A DNA stretch of 64,000 bases from the NCBI GenBank assembly GCA_005239435.1, contig SZNP01000004.1:62001-126000 (forward strand). Reading direction: 5' to 3'. Shown here piece after piece: positions 18,392 through 27,795 of the stretch (within the stretch, counting starts at the first letter, position 1; every line of letters begins with the position of its first letter). The notes under the pieces were generated by a model. The model had not been told where the DNA came from. It did no database searches and saw only the letters and a list, made by a program, of their open reading frames with translations. The position numbers and the translations under genes were made by a program. The DNA is from Halorussus salinisoli. GTDB lineage: Archaea; Halobacteriota; Halobacteria; Halobacteriales; Haladaptataceae.

Positions 18392-19714
18392 TCAGACGGG
18401 TCCCTGGGGACCCAGATAGCCCCATGCGTGTAGTCGATCGCCGTCGCCGTCGATCCATCGGTCGCCGATGTCGTCGCGGTAGTAGAGGTTTGGAATGATG
18501 ACGTTGTCGACGCGCTCGTAGCACGCCGCCTGCGCTTGCTGCATCGTCTCGCCCTTCCCGGTTACGACCAGCGGCATTCCGGATTCGCCGGCGGCACGCC
18601 ACTGCCCGTCGACGTTCTTCACGTCCTCGATGTGGATGCCCTCCCTGTCGTCGGACTCGAAGACGATCGCGGCGTTTCGGGAGTTCTCGTCGTATGTTTT
18701 CTCATCGTCGAACGGAAACGGTGGCAGCACAATACGGACACAGATTTGGTAGCCTTGGTGGACGCGCAGCTCGGGCACGCGACCGTGGGCGAGTTCGTAG
18801 AAGAATTCCCCCGTCGGCGACTCCATCCCCTCTTCTTGCAACGCAATCGTCGGATAGCCGAAGCGAGGCGTGAATTCGAGGGGGTAGATATCGGTTGCGT
18901 TGACGATGCAGTTGAGATCGATGCTTCCGACGTATCCCTCCGCGGCGAGCCAGTCTTCGAGTTGTCCGAGTGTCCGCTCGAACAGCTCGTTCCGACGGCT
19001 CCAGAACATCGACGTCCCCATCTCGCCGGTCGATGGCCCGATGTTGCCCGGGAAGAGCTTCTTGTGTTCGAAGTTGAAGTTGACCGGTTCGACGAACCGC
19101 TCGCCGTTGAAGAATCCGCAGACGGCCACCTCGACGCCCTCGACTTTCCGTTGGAGCTGAAACCCCTTCATGCGGTGGCCCCACGCTTTCTCGTAGGCCC
19201 GAAGCACGTCGATGACGTCGCTGCCGTCGTCTTCGGTGCCGACGTACAGGAGTCGCTTGACGTTCTGGACCTCGCCGAGCGGCTTGACGACGTACGGACC
19301 CGGGTTCTCCTCGACGTGGCGGATGCCCTCTTGAAAGTCCGAAAATTCGTGGTGGTCGATTGTGGTAATACCGTTCGCTTCGAGGACGTCCATCGCATAC
19401 CCGCGGTCGTCCTCCAGTCGGTCGGTGTTGGAGGTGCCGCCGACGACGGCCATCCCCTCGCTTCGGAGGTCTTCCGCGAGTCCGCCGGTCCCCAGCTCTG
19501 ACCCCCGCCAGATATCGTCGAAGATGATTACGTCGGCCCACTCGCGTTCGGCCTTCCAGTCGTCGGTCTTGGGGACGAATCCGTCGCCGATCTCCCGGTC
19601 GCTCTCGGCGTCGATGTAGTATTTTACGTCGTGGCCCTCGCGGTGGATCTGCCACGCGAGGTCGCCGATGAGTGCGGCGTCCGCCGAGACGAAGAGAAAT
19701 CGCTTGGAATCCAT
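18392..19714 (-). CDS. PurD-like ATP-grasp enzyme (GAR synthetase-like)
   Basis: 440 residues from MDSKRFLFVSADAALIGDLA. An N-terminal Rossmann-like PurD domain includes IIFDDIWRGSELGTGGLAED. The ATP-grasp core has GPYVVKPLGEVQNVKRLLYV, FQLQRKVEGVEVAVCGFF, GPSTGEMGTSMFW, SIDLNCIVNATDIYPLEFTP with metal ligands, and FGYPTIALQ. The C-terminal part ends in VVTGKGETMQQAQAACYERV as in phosphoribosylamine-glycine ligase. The fold is PurD, but context (no purine genes, a second ATP-grasp, a phosphoesterase) argues for a paralogue with another substrate. The start avoids an upstream Cys-rich extension. First gene of a three-gene operon. Confidence 0.75.
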   Translation of the reverse strand: MDSKRFLFVSADAALIGDLAWQIHREGHDVKYYIDAESDREIGDGFVPKTDDWKAEREWADVIIFDDIWRGSELGTGGLAEDLRSEGMAVVGGTSNTDRLEDDRGYAMDVLEANGITTIDHHEFSDFQEGIRHVEENPGPYVVKPLGEVQNVKRLLYVGTEDDGSDVIDVLRAYEKAWGHRMKGFQLQRKVEGVEVAVCGFFNGERFVEPVNFNFEHKKLFPGNIGPSTGEMGTSMFWSRRNELFERTLGQLEDWLAAEGYVGSIDLNCIVNATDIYPLEFTPRFGYPTIALQEEGMESPTGEFFYELAHGRVPELRVHQGYQICVRIVLPPFPFDDEKTYDENSRNAAIVFESDDREGIHIEDVKNVDGQWRAAGESGMPLVVTGKGETMQQAQAACYERVDNVIIPNLYYRDDIGDRWIDGDGDRLHAWGYLGPQGPV

Positions 19715-19785
19715 AGGACACATACAACAGTTACGACCAAAAGCATACACGACGAGCCGTCCAGGACCCGATTTATGGAATACCC

Positions 19786-20540
19786 TTATCCAGTATAGGT
19801 GTATCCGCCGTCGACGACCACCGATTCGCCGTTGACATATGAGGACAGGTCGCTGGCCAGATAGAGGGCAGCACCGGCGATGTCGTCGGGTTCGCCCAAT
19901 CGACGGGACGGAACCTGTTGGACGAAGGCGTCTCGTGCCTCGTCATCGAAGTTCGCGTCCTGTAGCATCGCGGTTTCGACGCCGCCGGGATGGATGGCGT
20001 TTACCCGAATGCCTTCCGGGCCGAGTCGGTGTGCGAGGGCGTATGTCAGCAACCGGACGGCCCCTTTCGAGGTGCAATAGGTGACGTACCCGCCGTTCCC
20101 GAGGATGCCAGCGATACTTGAGACGTTGATGATGCTTCCGCCGCCGTTCTCGACCATTCGTTCGGCGGCGGACTGCGTACCGAAGAACATCCCCTTGACG
20201 TTGACGGACATCAGTCGATCGTAATCGTCCGGCGTGACGTCGAAGAACTCCTCGGTCCGGAAGATGCCGGCGTTGTTCACCCAGACGTCGACGTTCCCAA
20301 ACTTGTCGGCGGCTTCAACGGTCGCTTCGAGGTCCGCTACGTCGGTGACGTCACATTCGACGAAGGCGGCCTGGCGATCCGTCTCGTCGGTGATGAGTTC
20401 GTGCGTCGGTACCCCACCTTCTCGCGGCGTGTCGCGAACGTCGGCGACGACCACGTCAGCACCGTTCTCGGCGAAGGCGCGCGCAATGGCACGCCCGATA
20501 CCGTCGATGCGCCGGTTACTACCGCTACTTCATCGGTGAG
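19786..20540 (-). pseudogene. Short-chain dehydrogenase/reductase, N-terminus frameshifted
   Basis: The clear SDR core has NNAG ([13 protein letters not shown]), the catalytic Ser in [10 protein letters not shown], YxxxK as YCTSK, and the C-terminal [19 protein letters not shown]. The glycine-rich NAD(P)-binding motif is split: one frame reads [15 protein letters not shown] and the next resumes [20 protein letters not shown], joined by a one-base shift near 20500-20510. No ATG is in phase with the first part, where ATA stands at the expected start. Translation from the GTG at 20454 would lack the nucleotide-binding loop. So the gene is either inactive or affected by an assembly error. Confidence 0.65.
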
Positions 20541-20683
20541 TAGTTCACTTATAACTCCTTAGACCACGTTCAGAATGATAACTCTGTATCGGAACCACCC
20601 AACCGATTCAGGGCAGACGAGAAGAGTCTTTAGTCGCCGTACTACCGGGCTCGTCAGCCTCTGTGCTCTGGTCCTCCGAGCGT

Positions 20684-21706
20684 CTATTCAGTCAATAACT
20701 CTGGCAGTTCGAACGGTTCTGTCGTTCCTTCGACGGCGATAATCTTCTGTGACGGAACGGAGACGTCTACGCCGAGCAACCCGGCGAGGCTTGGCTCCGT
20801 CGTTCCATCATCGCCAGTGAGAATCGACTCGACGTCGATTCCGGCTTCGACCGTCAGTTCGACGGTCGCACGCCAGTTAGATTCGAGATCACCGCGAATC
20901 CCATGGATGGTCCGAATCCGCTCACGCCCGAGCAACTGTCCGTCCTGCCGTGAGGTCTGATGCACGCGCTCTCCTTCTAGTTTCGCTACAGCGTCGACGA
21001 AAATACGGTGGAGAACGGGTTCTGAGAAGGTCACCGTCAAGTGGTAGGTCTGTCGGAACGGCAACTGTTTGACCCGATCGACCATCTCACGGGTCGTTCG
21101 AGCGAATCCATCAACCTCAATCACTCCATGAGCGGACTGGTTGATGTCCGACTCGAGACTTTCGAAGTCGATCGTTCGTCGTCGAGGCTCTTTGATTTCG
21201 ATGACGAATGGCCGACCAGTGCCGAGCACCAGCGTGTCGGCGTGCTCTCGGCCCGCACCGTGGAAAACTGTCTCAACCCCGTCCATCGCTTCTCGAATTG
21301 GCGGAGACACGGTTTCCTCGACGCTCTGTTCGGCGAGGCGACCGCTTCCGCCGCACCGCTCGCACGGTTGCTGTTCGCCTTCCCGCCACACGCCACCCCA
21401 GCCACCGCATTCCGGACAGGTGAGCCGCGTCTGGGAAACGCCCGGTTCGAACTTTCGATACCGACCGTACACAAACGCCGGGTTAATTTGGACATCGACG
21501 TTGTCGAACTCGAAATCGAGGACTAGAGTTACGTCCGGGCGCTCGAGGTCCGCGATCGCTCCGGTCAGTTGTCCGACCTGCTTGCCGACCTCGCGGTTGC
21601 ACTCCGATTTGAACGACTCGCCCCACTCGACGGGAACGTCGGCCCGTTCGCACAGCGTGCGCTCATTCGAGGTGAGGAACGGAGGTTCGCGCGTCCCGAC
21701 GAGGTG
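20684..21706 (-). pseudogene. Pus10-type tRNA pseudouridine synthase, N-terminally truncated
   Basis: The frame runs from a TAA at 21707-21709 down to 20684. It begins HLVGTREPPFLTSNERTL, continues to VQINPAFVYGRYRK, then a CxxC zinc pair, then HGAGREHADTLVLGTGRPF with the presumed catalytic Asp, and ends in the PTFLEPELLT-like tail. Archaeal Pus10 modifies U54/U55 of the tRNA T-loop. The usual first 100 or so residues, with the N-terminal zinc finger, are missing and no ATG precedes the homologous part; the first start is the GTG at 21472. The sequence is also divergent for haloarchaea. Likely a decayed extra copy; whether the chromosome has an intact gene cannot be seen here. Confidence 0.6.
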
Positions 21707-22079
21707 TTACTTCACAACTCCGCCAGCTAATGCGAAGGAGGAGGTAGAGCTTGCATCACCTCGCCAATCAAGTAGCGGGATTTCACCGTCTTCGTCAGAC
21801 GATTAGACCTCAGAAATCGAGCATCAGAGTCCAAGAGAGATACTTGTCTTCGTTATTTTCGTACGATGAATGATCAAATCTAGACGTGGATATCTTTCCC
21901 GTTATTTTTCAACGTTCGTCAGAACTCGCTAGAGCTACCACCTCAAGATGGCCATGGGTACGACCGTGGTTCCTACTTGCGTTGTTAAGGAGTCGATGGG
22001 TTGTTTCTCAAAGTTACTGGGGAGAGCTATAGCGTTTTGTTCGGTGTACGCGCAATTACCGTCAGTGAGTATACGTCGG
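21707..22079. other. Intergenic, no gene seen
   Basis: AT-richer stretch between the Pus10 remnant and the orphan protein. A small dyad gtcttcgtcagac lies near 21788-21800. The first 30 bases may be degraded upstream Pus10 sequence. Nothing else recognised. Confidence 0.3.
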
Positions 22080-23597
22080 CTATTCTCCTTTGACGAATTG
22101 GAGTACGACCTCACTCGTTTGTTGAATCGTTTCTGGGCGCCATTCATTGTCGTTGTCAAGACAGGGGTGATACCGGAACTCTTCACCGAGACGTACTTTC
22201 GAGAGGCGGTCAAGATCAATCATCGGCCGAGGCGCCGCGTCGTCGTCGCGAATCTCAAACGTCTTGTCCCCCGCGATTGCGAGCTTTAGCGTATCTCTAG
22301 AGTGGCGCTCAAGGTTGACCTCGTGCTCATCCGCGGACCAAGCGTATTTCGTTTCTGTCTCGGCTGGCCGGACGACAACTCGGTATGTAACGGACTCCTC
22401 GAGGAGCGAGCGGAACAGCGGCACGGCGAAGTATCTTGGTGGCGCAGTGAGTGCACGGATCGGCTGCGATTGCTCAAGTTTTGTCTCGTCGCGCCAGCAT
22501 TCGAAGACGAAATTGTCGAATACGTCGTTGCCGACATCCTCGATAACTAAGTCATCGAGGTCGAAGCCGAGCCACATGATCGCTTGCTCCGGGTCAAGCG
22601 AAGAGAACGAGAGTTCCTTGGGAATGTCAGCACTAGGGTGGAGGGCGGTGATGAGGCGCTTTCGGGCATCGATCGTTGCTGTGTCGGTGTACAACCAGAG
22701 CGGTTCCGTATCCGTCTCGACACCTAGAAGTCCTTGAATTGTCACTTTAGAGTAGGGGACAGGCGGTGTGAACGTTTCCGTACAGTCGTGTTTGGTCGGT
22801 GGGTTGTAGAAGTACCCCTCTCGGCTAGATTCGTAGGCGAGTGTCTGGACAGTAAGGTCGTCGACGGCATCGTCATCAAGAGAGATTTCGAGCGGCGAGT
22901 CCTCGTGGATGAACAGGTCAATATCCGCATCCACGCCGGGTATATCCGGAACGGATACTTCCGATAGGTGGTACCGCGGACAGATGCTGCGAACCTGCCG
23001 TAGTCGACTCGTCGTCGTCTCGACTTCAGTCTGTGCAGTCTCGTCAGGGCTCGGAAGGGTACAATTGTGATGCTCGTCAGGATAGTGTGCGTCGAGCGGT
23101 CGGCCCGGCGACACCGTAATCGACTGCGACGAAGCGGCGGGGTCGAAGGCGTAGCGACGGCCATGTGACGTGTCCATCCAACCGACCGGATCTATGGACT
23201 CCGTGGTGGTCTCGAAGTCGATACTGTCGGTCGGCGGTAGGATCCCTGTAGGGAACTCCACGTCGATACACGGAAGATTACCGAGGCCATTGACCGCTAG
23301 TGTCGTTGCCGTCGCGTCGGTGATGACGGTTTCTGGGAGGGACGGGTCGTTGAAGCCTACTGATTCGAGATGATCAGCGTCGAGGCGGACGGTTCGTGTG
23401 AGAGAACGGTCGTGACAGCGATATAGGAAGCCAGCATCAGCGGTTTCGAATACGTCATTCGGAAGCTCCGAATCGGTCGCGTAGGCGGTTCCGTCGACGA
23501 GAAGTCGGTCCCAGTCCTCAACCTCTAGGAAGATTGGTCGGGTACTCCAACTACGGGGCTGTGCTCGCAGGCCACGTAGGTCGAAGTCAACGAACAC
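22080..23597 (-). CDS. Large protein of unknown function
   Basis: 505 residues from a GTG start. No signal peptide, no membrane span, no recognised motif. It is strongly acidic, with many short beta-prone stretches (VTIQGLLGVETDTEPLWLYT, ESVTYRVVVRPAETETKYAW) and several cysteines. The length and even codon use make it a true gene. It follows the amidase on the same strand by 69 bases and may be co-transcribed with it. I cannot place it in a family. Confidence 0.6.
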   Translation of the reverse strand: MFVDFDLRGLRAQPRSWSTRPIFLEVEDWDRLLVDGTAYATDSELPNDVFETADAGFLYRCHDRSLTRTVRLDADHLESVGFNDPSLPETVITDATATTLAVNGLGNLPCIDVEFPTGILPPTDSIDFETTTESIDPVGWMDTSHGRRYAFDPAASSQSITVSPGRPLDAHYPDEHHNCTLPSPDETAQTEVETTTSRLRQVRSICPRYHLSEVSVPDIPGVDADIDLFIHEDSPLEISLDDDAVDDLTVQTLAYESSREGYFYNPPTKHDCTETFTPPVPYSKVTIQGLLGVETDTEPLWLYTDTATIDARKRLITALHPSADIPKELSFSSLDPEQAIMWLGFDLDDLVIEDVGNDVFDNFVFECWRDETKLEQSQPIRALTAPPRYFAVPLFRSLLEESVTYRVVVRPAETETKYAWSADEHEVNLERHSRDTLKLAIAGDKTFEIRDDDAAPRPMIDLDRLSKVRLGEEFRYHPCLDNDNEWRPETIQQTSEVVLQFVKGE

Positions 23598-23666
23598 GAC
23601 GAATCAGACGGGTTGAACGGCCGTCTGATGCAACTCAATGCCGTCAAGTTGTTCGAGTCGGGTTCG

Positions 23667-25115
23667 TCACGAGGATTGGGTCGCAATCTCTATGGCTCGT
23701 GCGATTTGTAGTACGGTTTCTTCTGCGCCGCGCGCTGCGACGACTTGGAGCCCGACCGGTTTGTTGTTCACTGTGCCGCAGGGGACGGAGACTGCTGGAT
23801 GGCCCGTCAGGTTGAACGGTGATGTGTTCGCGATTAATTGACGGAGGTCGGCGGTTTCGGTGACCGCATCAAACTCTGGGGGGAGTACTGGAACTGTGGG
23901 TGTGACGAGGACATCGTATTGATTGAGCGCTGTTTCGACGGCATCACACAAGGTGCGTCGCATCTCTTGAGCAACGACGTATGGACGGCCGTTGGTTGCT
24001 TCGACGAACGCGCGTGTTGCAATCGCTCGGTTCTGGGTACGGTCACCCAACGTCCCTGAGCTAATCGCATTTGCGAGCGCGACTCGTATCGGTTCGCTAT
24101 AGCCGGTCGCTTCCGAACAAGGTCGGCCGCGGTTCACGAGGACCGTACTGAACTCAATACCGCTGATGATATCTGTGAGCACCGGCGCATCCAGGACTGG
24201 CGGGAGCGATAGCCACTCGGATTCCGGGGTGAGACTGTCGATTGTCGTTGTGACGCTGGTGGCGACCTCGCTGGTCGATACGTCGAATGATTCTTCAATG
24301 AGTCCAATCGAGACATCGTCGTCTGGAAAGTCCAGTGCACGCTGGATATTGAGAGAGTGGGGTGCATCTCTTGTTGAGGGATCAAACGAATCCGGCCCCA
24401 TAATCTCAGTAAGCATCTTAGCTGCCGTTTCGACATCCACTGCGAGAGGACCGACACAATCAACGGATGGAGCCGTGTCAACGAATCCAAATCGAGGTAC
24501 AAAGCTGTGCGATGGCTTGACACCCACGACACCACAGAAGGACGCAGGGATTCGGATGCTTCCCGCAGTATCGCTTCCCAATGCTGCATCAACGTAGCCT
24601 GCTGCAACAGCAGCACCGCTGCCGCTTGATGAACCGCCGGGGACACACTCATCGACGCGAGGATTGCGAGTCGGGCCGTGGCCACACGTTTCTCCTGTAG
24701 CGTAGCCAGCGAACTCGTCCATATTTGTCGTTCCAACCATGGCCGCTCCAGCGTCCGTGAGCCGCCGGACGACAGTCGCGTGGTGAGGTGAAGAAACCGA
24801 AAACGACGCTGACCCACACGTCATCGGGACGCCAGCGACCGTGATGTTATCTTTGACAGCGACCTCGAATCCGTTCAATGGGCCGCCCCCCGACTCAAGT
24901 TCAAATCGGTATCTGAACGCGTTTTCGGGGTCTTCTCCCTCTTTGACATTCTGTGCCGGTGGATGCTCAGGGACACGCGACTTAAGACTGGTGCTGTCTG
25001 CAATGAGGGACTTGACGTCAGCCTGTAGCTGGCGTCTATCACGCTGAGATAACTTAACATTGAATCGGGCCGCAACACGGGACAGTGCATTGTCAATCTG
25101 TTCGTCGGTAGTCAT
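23667..25115 (-). CDS. Amidase signature family hydrolase
   Basis: 482 residues from MTTDEQIDNA. The Ser-cisSer-Lys triad is visible: Lys at about 88 in GFEVAVKDNI, cis-Ser near 163 in VPGGSSSGSG, and nucleophile Ser near 186 in GSDTAGSIRIP. It therefore hydrolyses an amide bond, like GatA, indole-acetamide or allophanate-type amidases. There is no gatB/C nearby, so a tRNA amidotransferase role is unlikely. It lies downstream of the TrmB regulator on the same strand (73 bases) and may belong to the same catabolic regulon as the ABC transporter. Substrate unknown. Confidence 0.85.
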   Translation of the reverse strand: MTTDEQIDNALSRVAARFNVKLSQRDRRQLQADVKSLIADSTSLKSRVPEHPPAQNVKEGEDPENAFRYRFELESGGGPLNGFEVAVKDNITVAGVPMTCGSASFSVSSPHHATVVRRLTDAGAAMVGTTNMDEFAGYATGETCGHGPTRNPRVDECVPGGSSSGSGAAVAAGYVDAALGSDTAGSIRIPASFCGVVGVKPSHSFVPRFGFVDTAPSVDCVGPLAVDVETAAKMLTEIMGPDSFDPSTRDAPHSLNIQRALDFPDDDVSIGLIEESFDVSTSEVATSVTTTIDSLTPESEWLSLPPVLDAPVLTDIISGIEFSTVLVNRGRPCSEATGYSEPIRVALANAISSGTLGDRTQNRAIATRAFVEATNGRPYVVAQEMRRTLCDAVETALNQYDVLVTPTVPVLPPEFDAVTETADLRQLIANTSPFNLTGHPAVSVPCGTVNNKPVGLQVVAARGAEETVLQIARAIEIATQSS

Positions 25116-25188
25116 CGATGGTCTCAGTGTATTGGTATTGTAACTGGGTAGCGCGATTCTCGGTCGGCAAGGTCTCTGGATGTCCACC

Positions 25189-26262
25189 TCATCGATCGAT
25201 GTTGTGAAGGTGTATGCGCCGCCCCTCGACATCTTCTTGAATAGCACCCCAACTGCCGACACTCACAATCTGATCTCCCGTATCGATGTATAGCGTTGCC
25301 TTTCCGGCAACTTCAGAAAGTGCCGGCGATCCATTCTCAGGTGTAGTTCCTTCGTAGTCAGTCCCCGCGATGCGTCCGGAAATCTCTCTCCATTCGTTCG
25401 ATTCGCGGTCTAAGCCAATGACGGTGGCAGTAATCTCTACACCGTCCGAGAGGAGCGAATCAAGTTCACGAACGCACCGACGGACATCGACGTACTGCTT
25501 GGGGATTGGACTGTCGTAATCGGAGTACACGACATCCCAGATCTCCCACAGCGATATCTGGAAATACCAGTAAAACACGTACGTAAGCGTGTAGTTGTCG
25601 ACGAGCAATCCAAACCGATTTCCTGGTGTATGCGATGAGAAATAGGTCTCCGTCCGGTCAATGAGTGCAAGGAACGGCGCAGGAAGATTCCGGTATCTGA
25701 CCTCTGAAGCTACATTCATGAACTCTTCATCGTCTAAATCGAGGGCCGAAGACCCATCAGTTTCGTGCAGCGAGATCTTAATCATCACACCCCGGTCGAA
25801 GGCTTCAAGCAGCACTGGCCGGAGGTCGTTAAACTGACTAGGTGTCGCTGAGAGCTGGACCTCATCCTCTGCGTCACGAACCGCCTCCTCAGCCGCCTCC
25901 AGTACAGTCTCGTGACGTTTGACCAACGTGATTTGGTGGTCGCCGAACGATGGCCGTTCCCAGAGCGCGTCAATCTCGTCGGCAGCTTCGTCAAAGTCCT
26001 GTGCTTTGGTTCGGAGTTCACTGAGGAATTCTTCTGGGTCGCTCGGTCGCGCATGCAGCGAATTCTGTTCGAACGTCTCGACGTATCCCTCGTCTTCCAA
26101 ATCCCTCAGTACGTCATAAATTCGAGACTTCGGGATGCTAGTGGCCTCGGCAACGTCCGTGGCAGAGGACGCCCCCTGCTTGACGAGCGCAAGATACGCG
26201 TCGGACTGGTACTGCGAGAAGCCCGCGTTCTGCAGTGTCGTTTTGAGGCGGTCAATGTCCAT
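25189..26262 (-). CDS. TrmB-family sugar-responsive regulator
   Basis: 357 residues. The TrmB winged helix is at 1-70 (LQNAGFSQYQSDAYLALVKQ, then IPKSRIYDVLRDLEDEGYVE), followed by the C-terminal sugar-binding TrmB domain with GNRFGLLVDNYTLTYVFYWY and LYIDTGDQIVSVGSWGAIQE. This full-length form matches Pyrococcus TrmB and haloarchaeal relatives controlling sugar ABC transporters and glycolysis. It diverges from the solute-binding-protein gene at 26396 over 133 bases, so it probably regulates that operon in response to the imported sugar. Confidence 0.88.
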   Translation of the reverse strand: MDIDRLKTTLQNAGFSQYQSDAYLALVKQGASSATDVAEATSIPKSRIYDVLRDLEDEGYVETFEQNSLHARPSDPEEFLSELRTKAQDFDEAADEIDALWERPSFGDHQITLVKRHETVLEAAEEAVRDAEDEVQLSATPSQFNDLRPVLLEAFDRGVMIKISLHETDGSSALDLDDEEFMNVASEVRYRNLPAPFLALIDRTETYFSSHTPGNRFGLLVDNYTLTYVFYWYFQISLWEIWDVVYSDYDSPIPKQYVDVRRCVRELDSLLSDGVEITATVIGLDRESNEWREISGRIAGTDYEGTTPENGSPALSEVAGKATLYIDTGDQIVSVGSWGAIQEDVEGRRIHLHNIDR

Positions 26263-26302
26263 ACTTGAGTCCCTCTTCGGAATGCATACAGAAATATTTT
26301 TA

Positions 26303-26333
26303 CTGTAGTGGTACAGGGGAACTGTTCACTACT
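26303..26333. promoter_or_regulatory. Possible operator dyads in the trmB/transporter divergent region
   Basis: Two overlapping dyads: ctgta-gtgg-tacag (26303-26316) and gtagtg ... cactac (26305-26310 with 26328-26333). AT-rich TATA-like sequence (attatatacaataa) follows near 26358-26371 before the transporter start. Position between the regulator and its probable target makes this a candidate TrmB site; not proven. Confidence 0.35.
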
Positions 26334-26395
26334 GGTGTATACATACAGACCCACAGTATTATATACAATAAAGTTCCATTGTGGGGTGTAGCCTC

Positions 26396-27775
26396 ATGAT
26401 GGACGGTACCACTTTGGAAGATCTCGACCGGCGGAACGTGCTCAAACTGGGCGGTAGTTCGCTAGCAACCGCCCTCGCAGGCTGTACTACCGGCGGAAGC
26501 AGTGGTGGTGGCAATAGTAGCAGTAATGGAAGCAAAACAGGTGACTTGGTGACAGAAGATCGCATTGGGTCCGGCAGCAAGTCGATGACCTATTGGACGA
26601 TTACACCCCATTCCCACCAAGATAACAACAAAAACTTCGCGAACACGATCGCGAACGATTTCTACAAGCCCTGGGGAAAGAACCACAAGCAGTTCAAAAT
26701 CGACTACGAAATTCAGCCTAGCTACGGCCAGTTGCAGACGAAACTCGCCCAGGCTGTCGCCAAGAACAACGCACCGCCAATCTCTATCGCCGACTCGTTC
26801 TGGGTGCCGAACTACTATAAGGACCTCTCCCCGGTCACTCAACAGCTTCCAGACACCGACGACTGGTTCCCGTTCGTGAAAGACGTCGCCAAGCAAAACG
26901 GTGAGTGGCGGACGGTCTGGCAGAACACCGACTGTCGTGCCCTGTACTACCGGCAAGACATGATCGACAAACACGGGTCCGGGGAAGCCCCCAAAACATG
27001 GGATGAGCTGATTCAAGTCGGCAAAAAGATTGCCGACAACGAAGACATGAACGGGTTCATGTACAATGGCGGTCGCTGGGAAGGAACTACCTTCGACAAC
27101 CTCGCCTACTACTGGGGGCAGGGCGGCGAAATCCTTACCGACAAACGCAATCCGGCACTCACCAAGGGAGATAACAAGCAGAAGCTCCAGAACGTATTCG
27201 AATTCCTCAAACGCACCGTCGACAGCGGTGTGGCGCCGAAGCGTGTCGCAAGTATTAAAGATTACAACCTGCTCACGAAGGCCGCAATCAACGGTGATAC
27301 GGCGATGTTCCTTGGTGGGAACTGGCAGATCTCCTCAATCAAACAGGAAGTTGATGACTGGGAGAAGTGGAAGGTCGCCGAAATTCCCCAGGTCGAGGCC
27401 AAGATGTCGGCGACTGGGAGTGGTGGATGGACACAGAACGTGTTCACCTCAAAGAACAAGTTCCTGAGCGCAGCGAAAGACTTCACGACGATGTTCGCTG
27501 AGAAAGACAAGATGGCCGCGTATGCAAAAGCAGGCGGGTATCTCCCAACCCGGCCGTCAATTTTCGAGGAGTTCGACTACTTCGCAGACGACCCGTATCA
27601 ACAGAAGTTCGGCAAATTCCTTGAAAACGCGCAGGCTCGCCCGGGCGGCCCGATCTACAAAACCTTCTCCAGTGAATTCCAGATTGCGGCCGGAAAGGTC
27701 CTCACTGACCAGGCCTCCCCGGCTCAAGTGACCAACACGCTGGTCCAGAACGTAAAATCAGAACACGGGAACTGA
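26396..27775 (+). CDS. ABC transporter solute-binding protein (family 1, sugar type)
   Basis: 459 residues from MMDGTTLEDLDRRNVLKLGG. A Tat motif (DRRNVLK) is followed by a hydrophobic core and lipobox LAGC, so it is exported folded and lipid-anchored. A Gly/Ser linker leads to a family-1 extracellular binding domain: LAQAVAKNNAPPISIADSFW, ALYYRQDMIDKHGSGEAPKT, MFLGGNWQISSIKQEV and AKAGGYLPTRPSIFEEFDYF. It captures the substrate outside the cell for the permeases encoded immediately downstream. First gene of the import operon. Confidence 0.9.
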   Translation: MMDGTTLEDLDRRNVLKLGGSSLATALAGCTTGGSSGGGNSSSNGSKTGDLVTEDRIGSGSKSMTYWTITPHSHQDNNKNFANTIANDFYKPWGKNHKQFKIDYEIQPSYGQLQTKLAQAVAKNNAPPISIADSFWVPNYYKDLSPVTQQLPDTDDWFPFVKDVAKQNGEWRTVWQNTDCRALYYRQDMIDKHGSGEAPKTWDELIQVGKKIADNEDMNGFMYNGGRWEGTTFDNLAYYWGQGGEILTDKRNPALTKGDNKQKLQNVFEFLKRTVDSGVAPKRVASIKDYNLLTKAAINGDTAMFLGGNWQISSIKQEVDDWEKWKVAEIPQVEAKMSATGSGGWTQNVFTSKNKFLSAAKDFTTMFAEKDKMAAYAKAGGYLPTRPSIFEEFDYFADDPYQQKFGKFLENAQARPGGPIYKTFSSEFQIAAGKVLTDQASPAQVTNTLVQNVKSEHGN

Positions 27776-27795
27776 GCGTCCCTCCAACGTAATCC

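Noticed and set aside
23667..25115. GatA subunit of aspartyl/glutamyl-tRNA amidotransferase
   Set aside because: The amidase triad fits, but gatB/gatC are absent and the neighbourhood is catabolic, so a stand-alone amidase is the better call.
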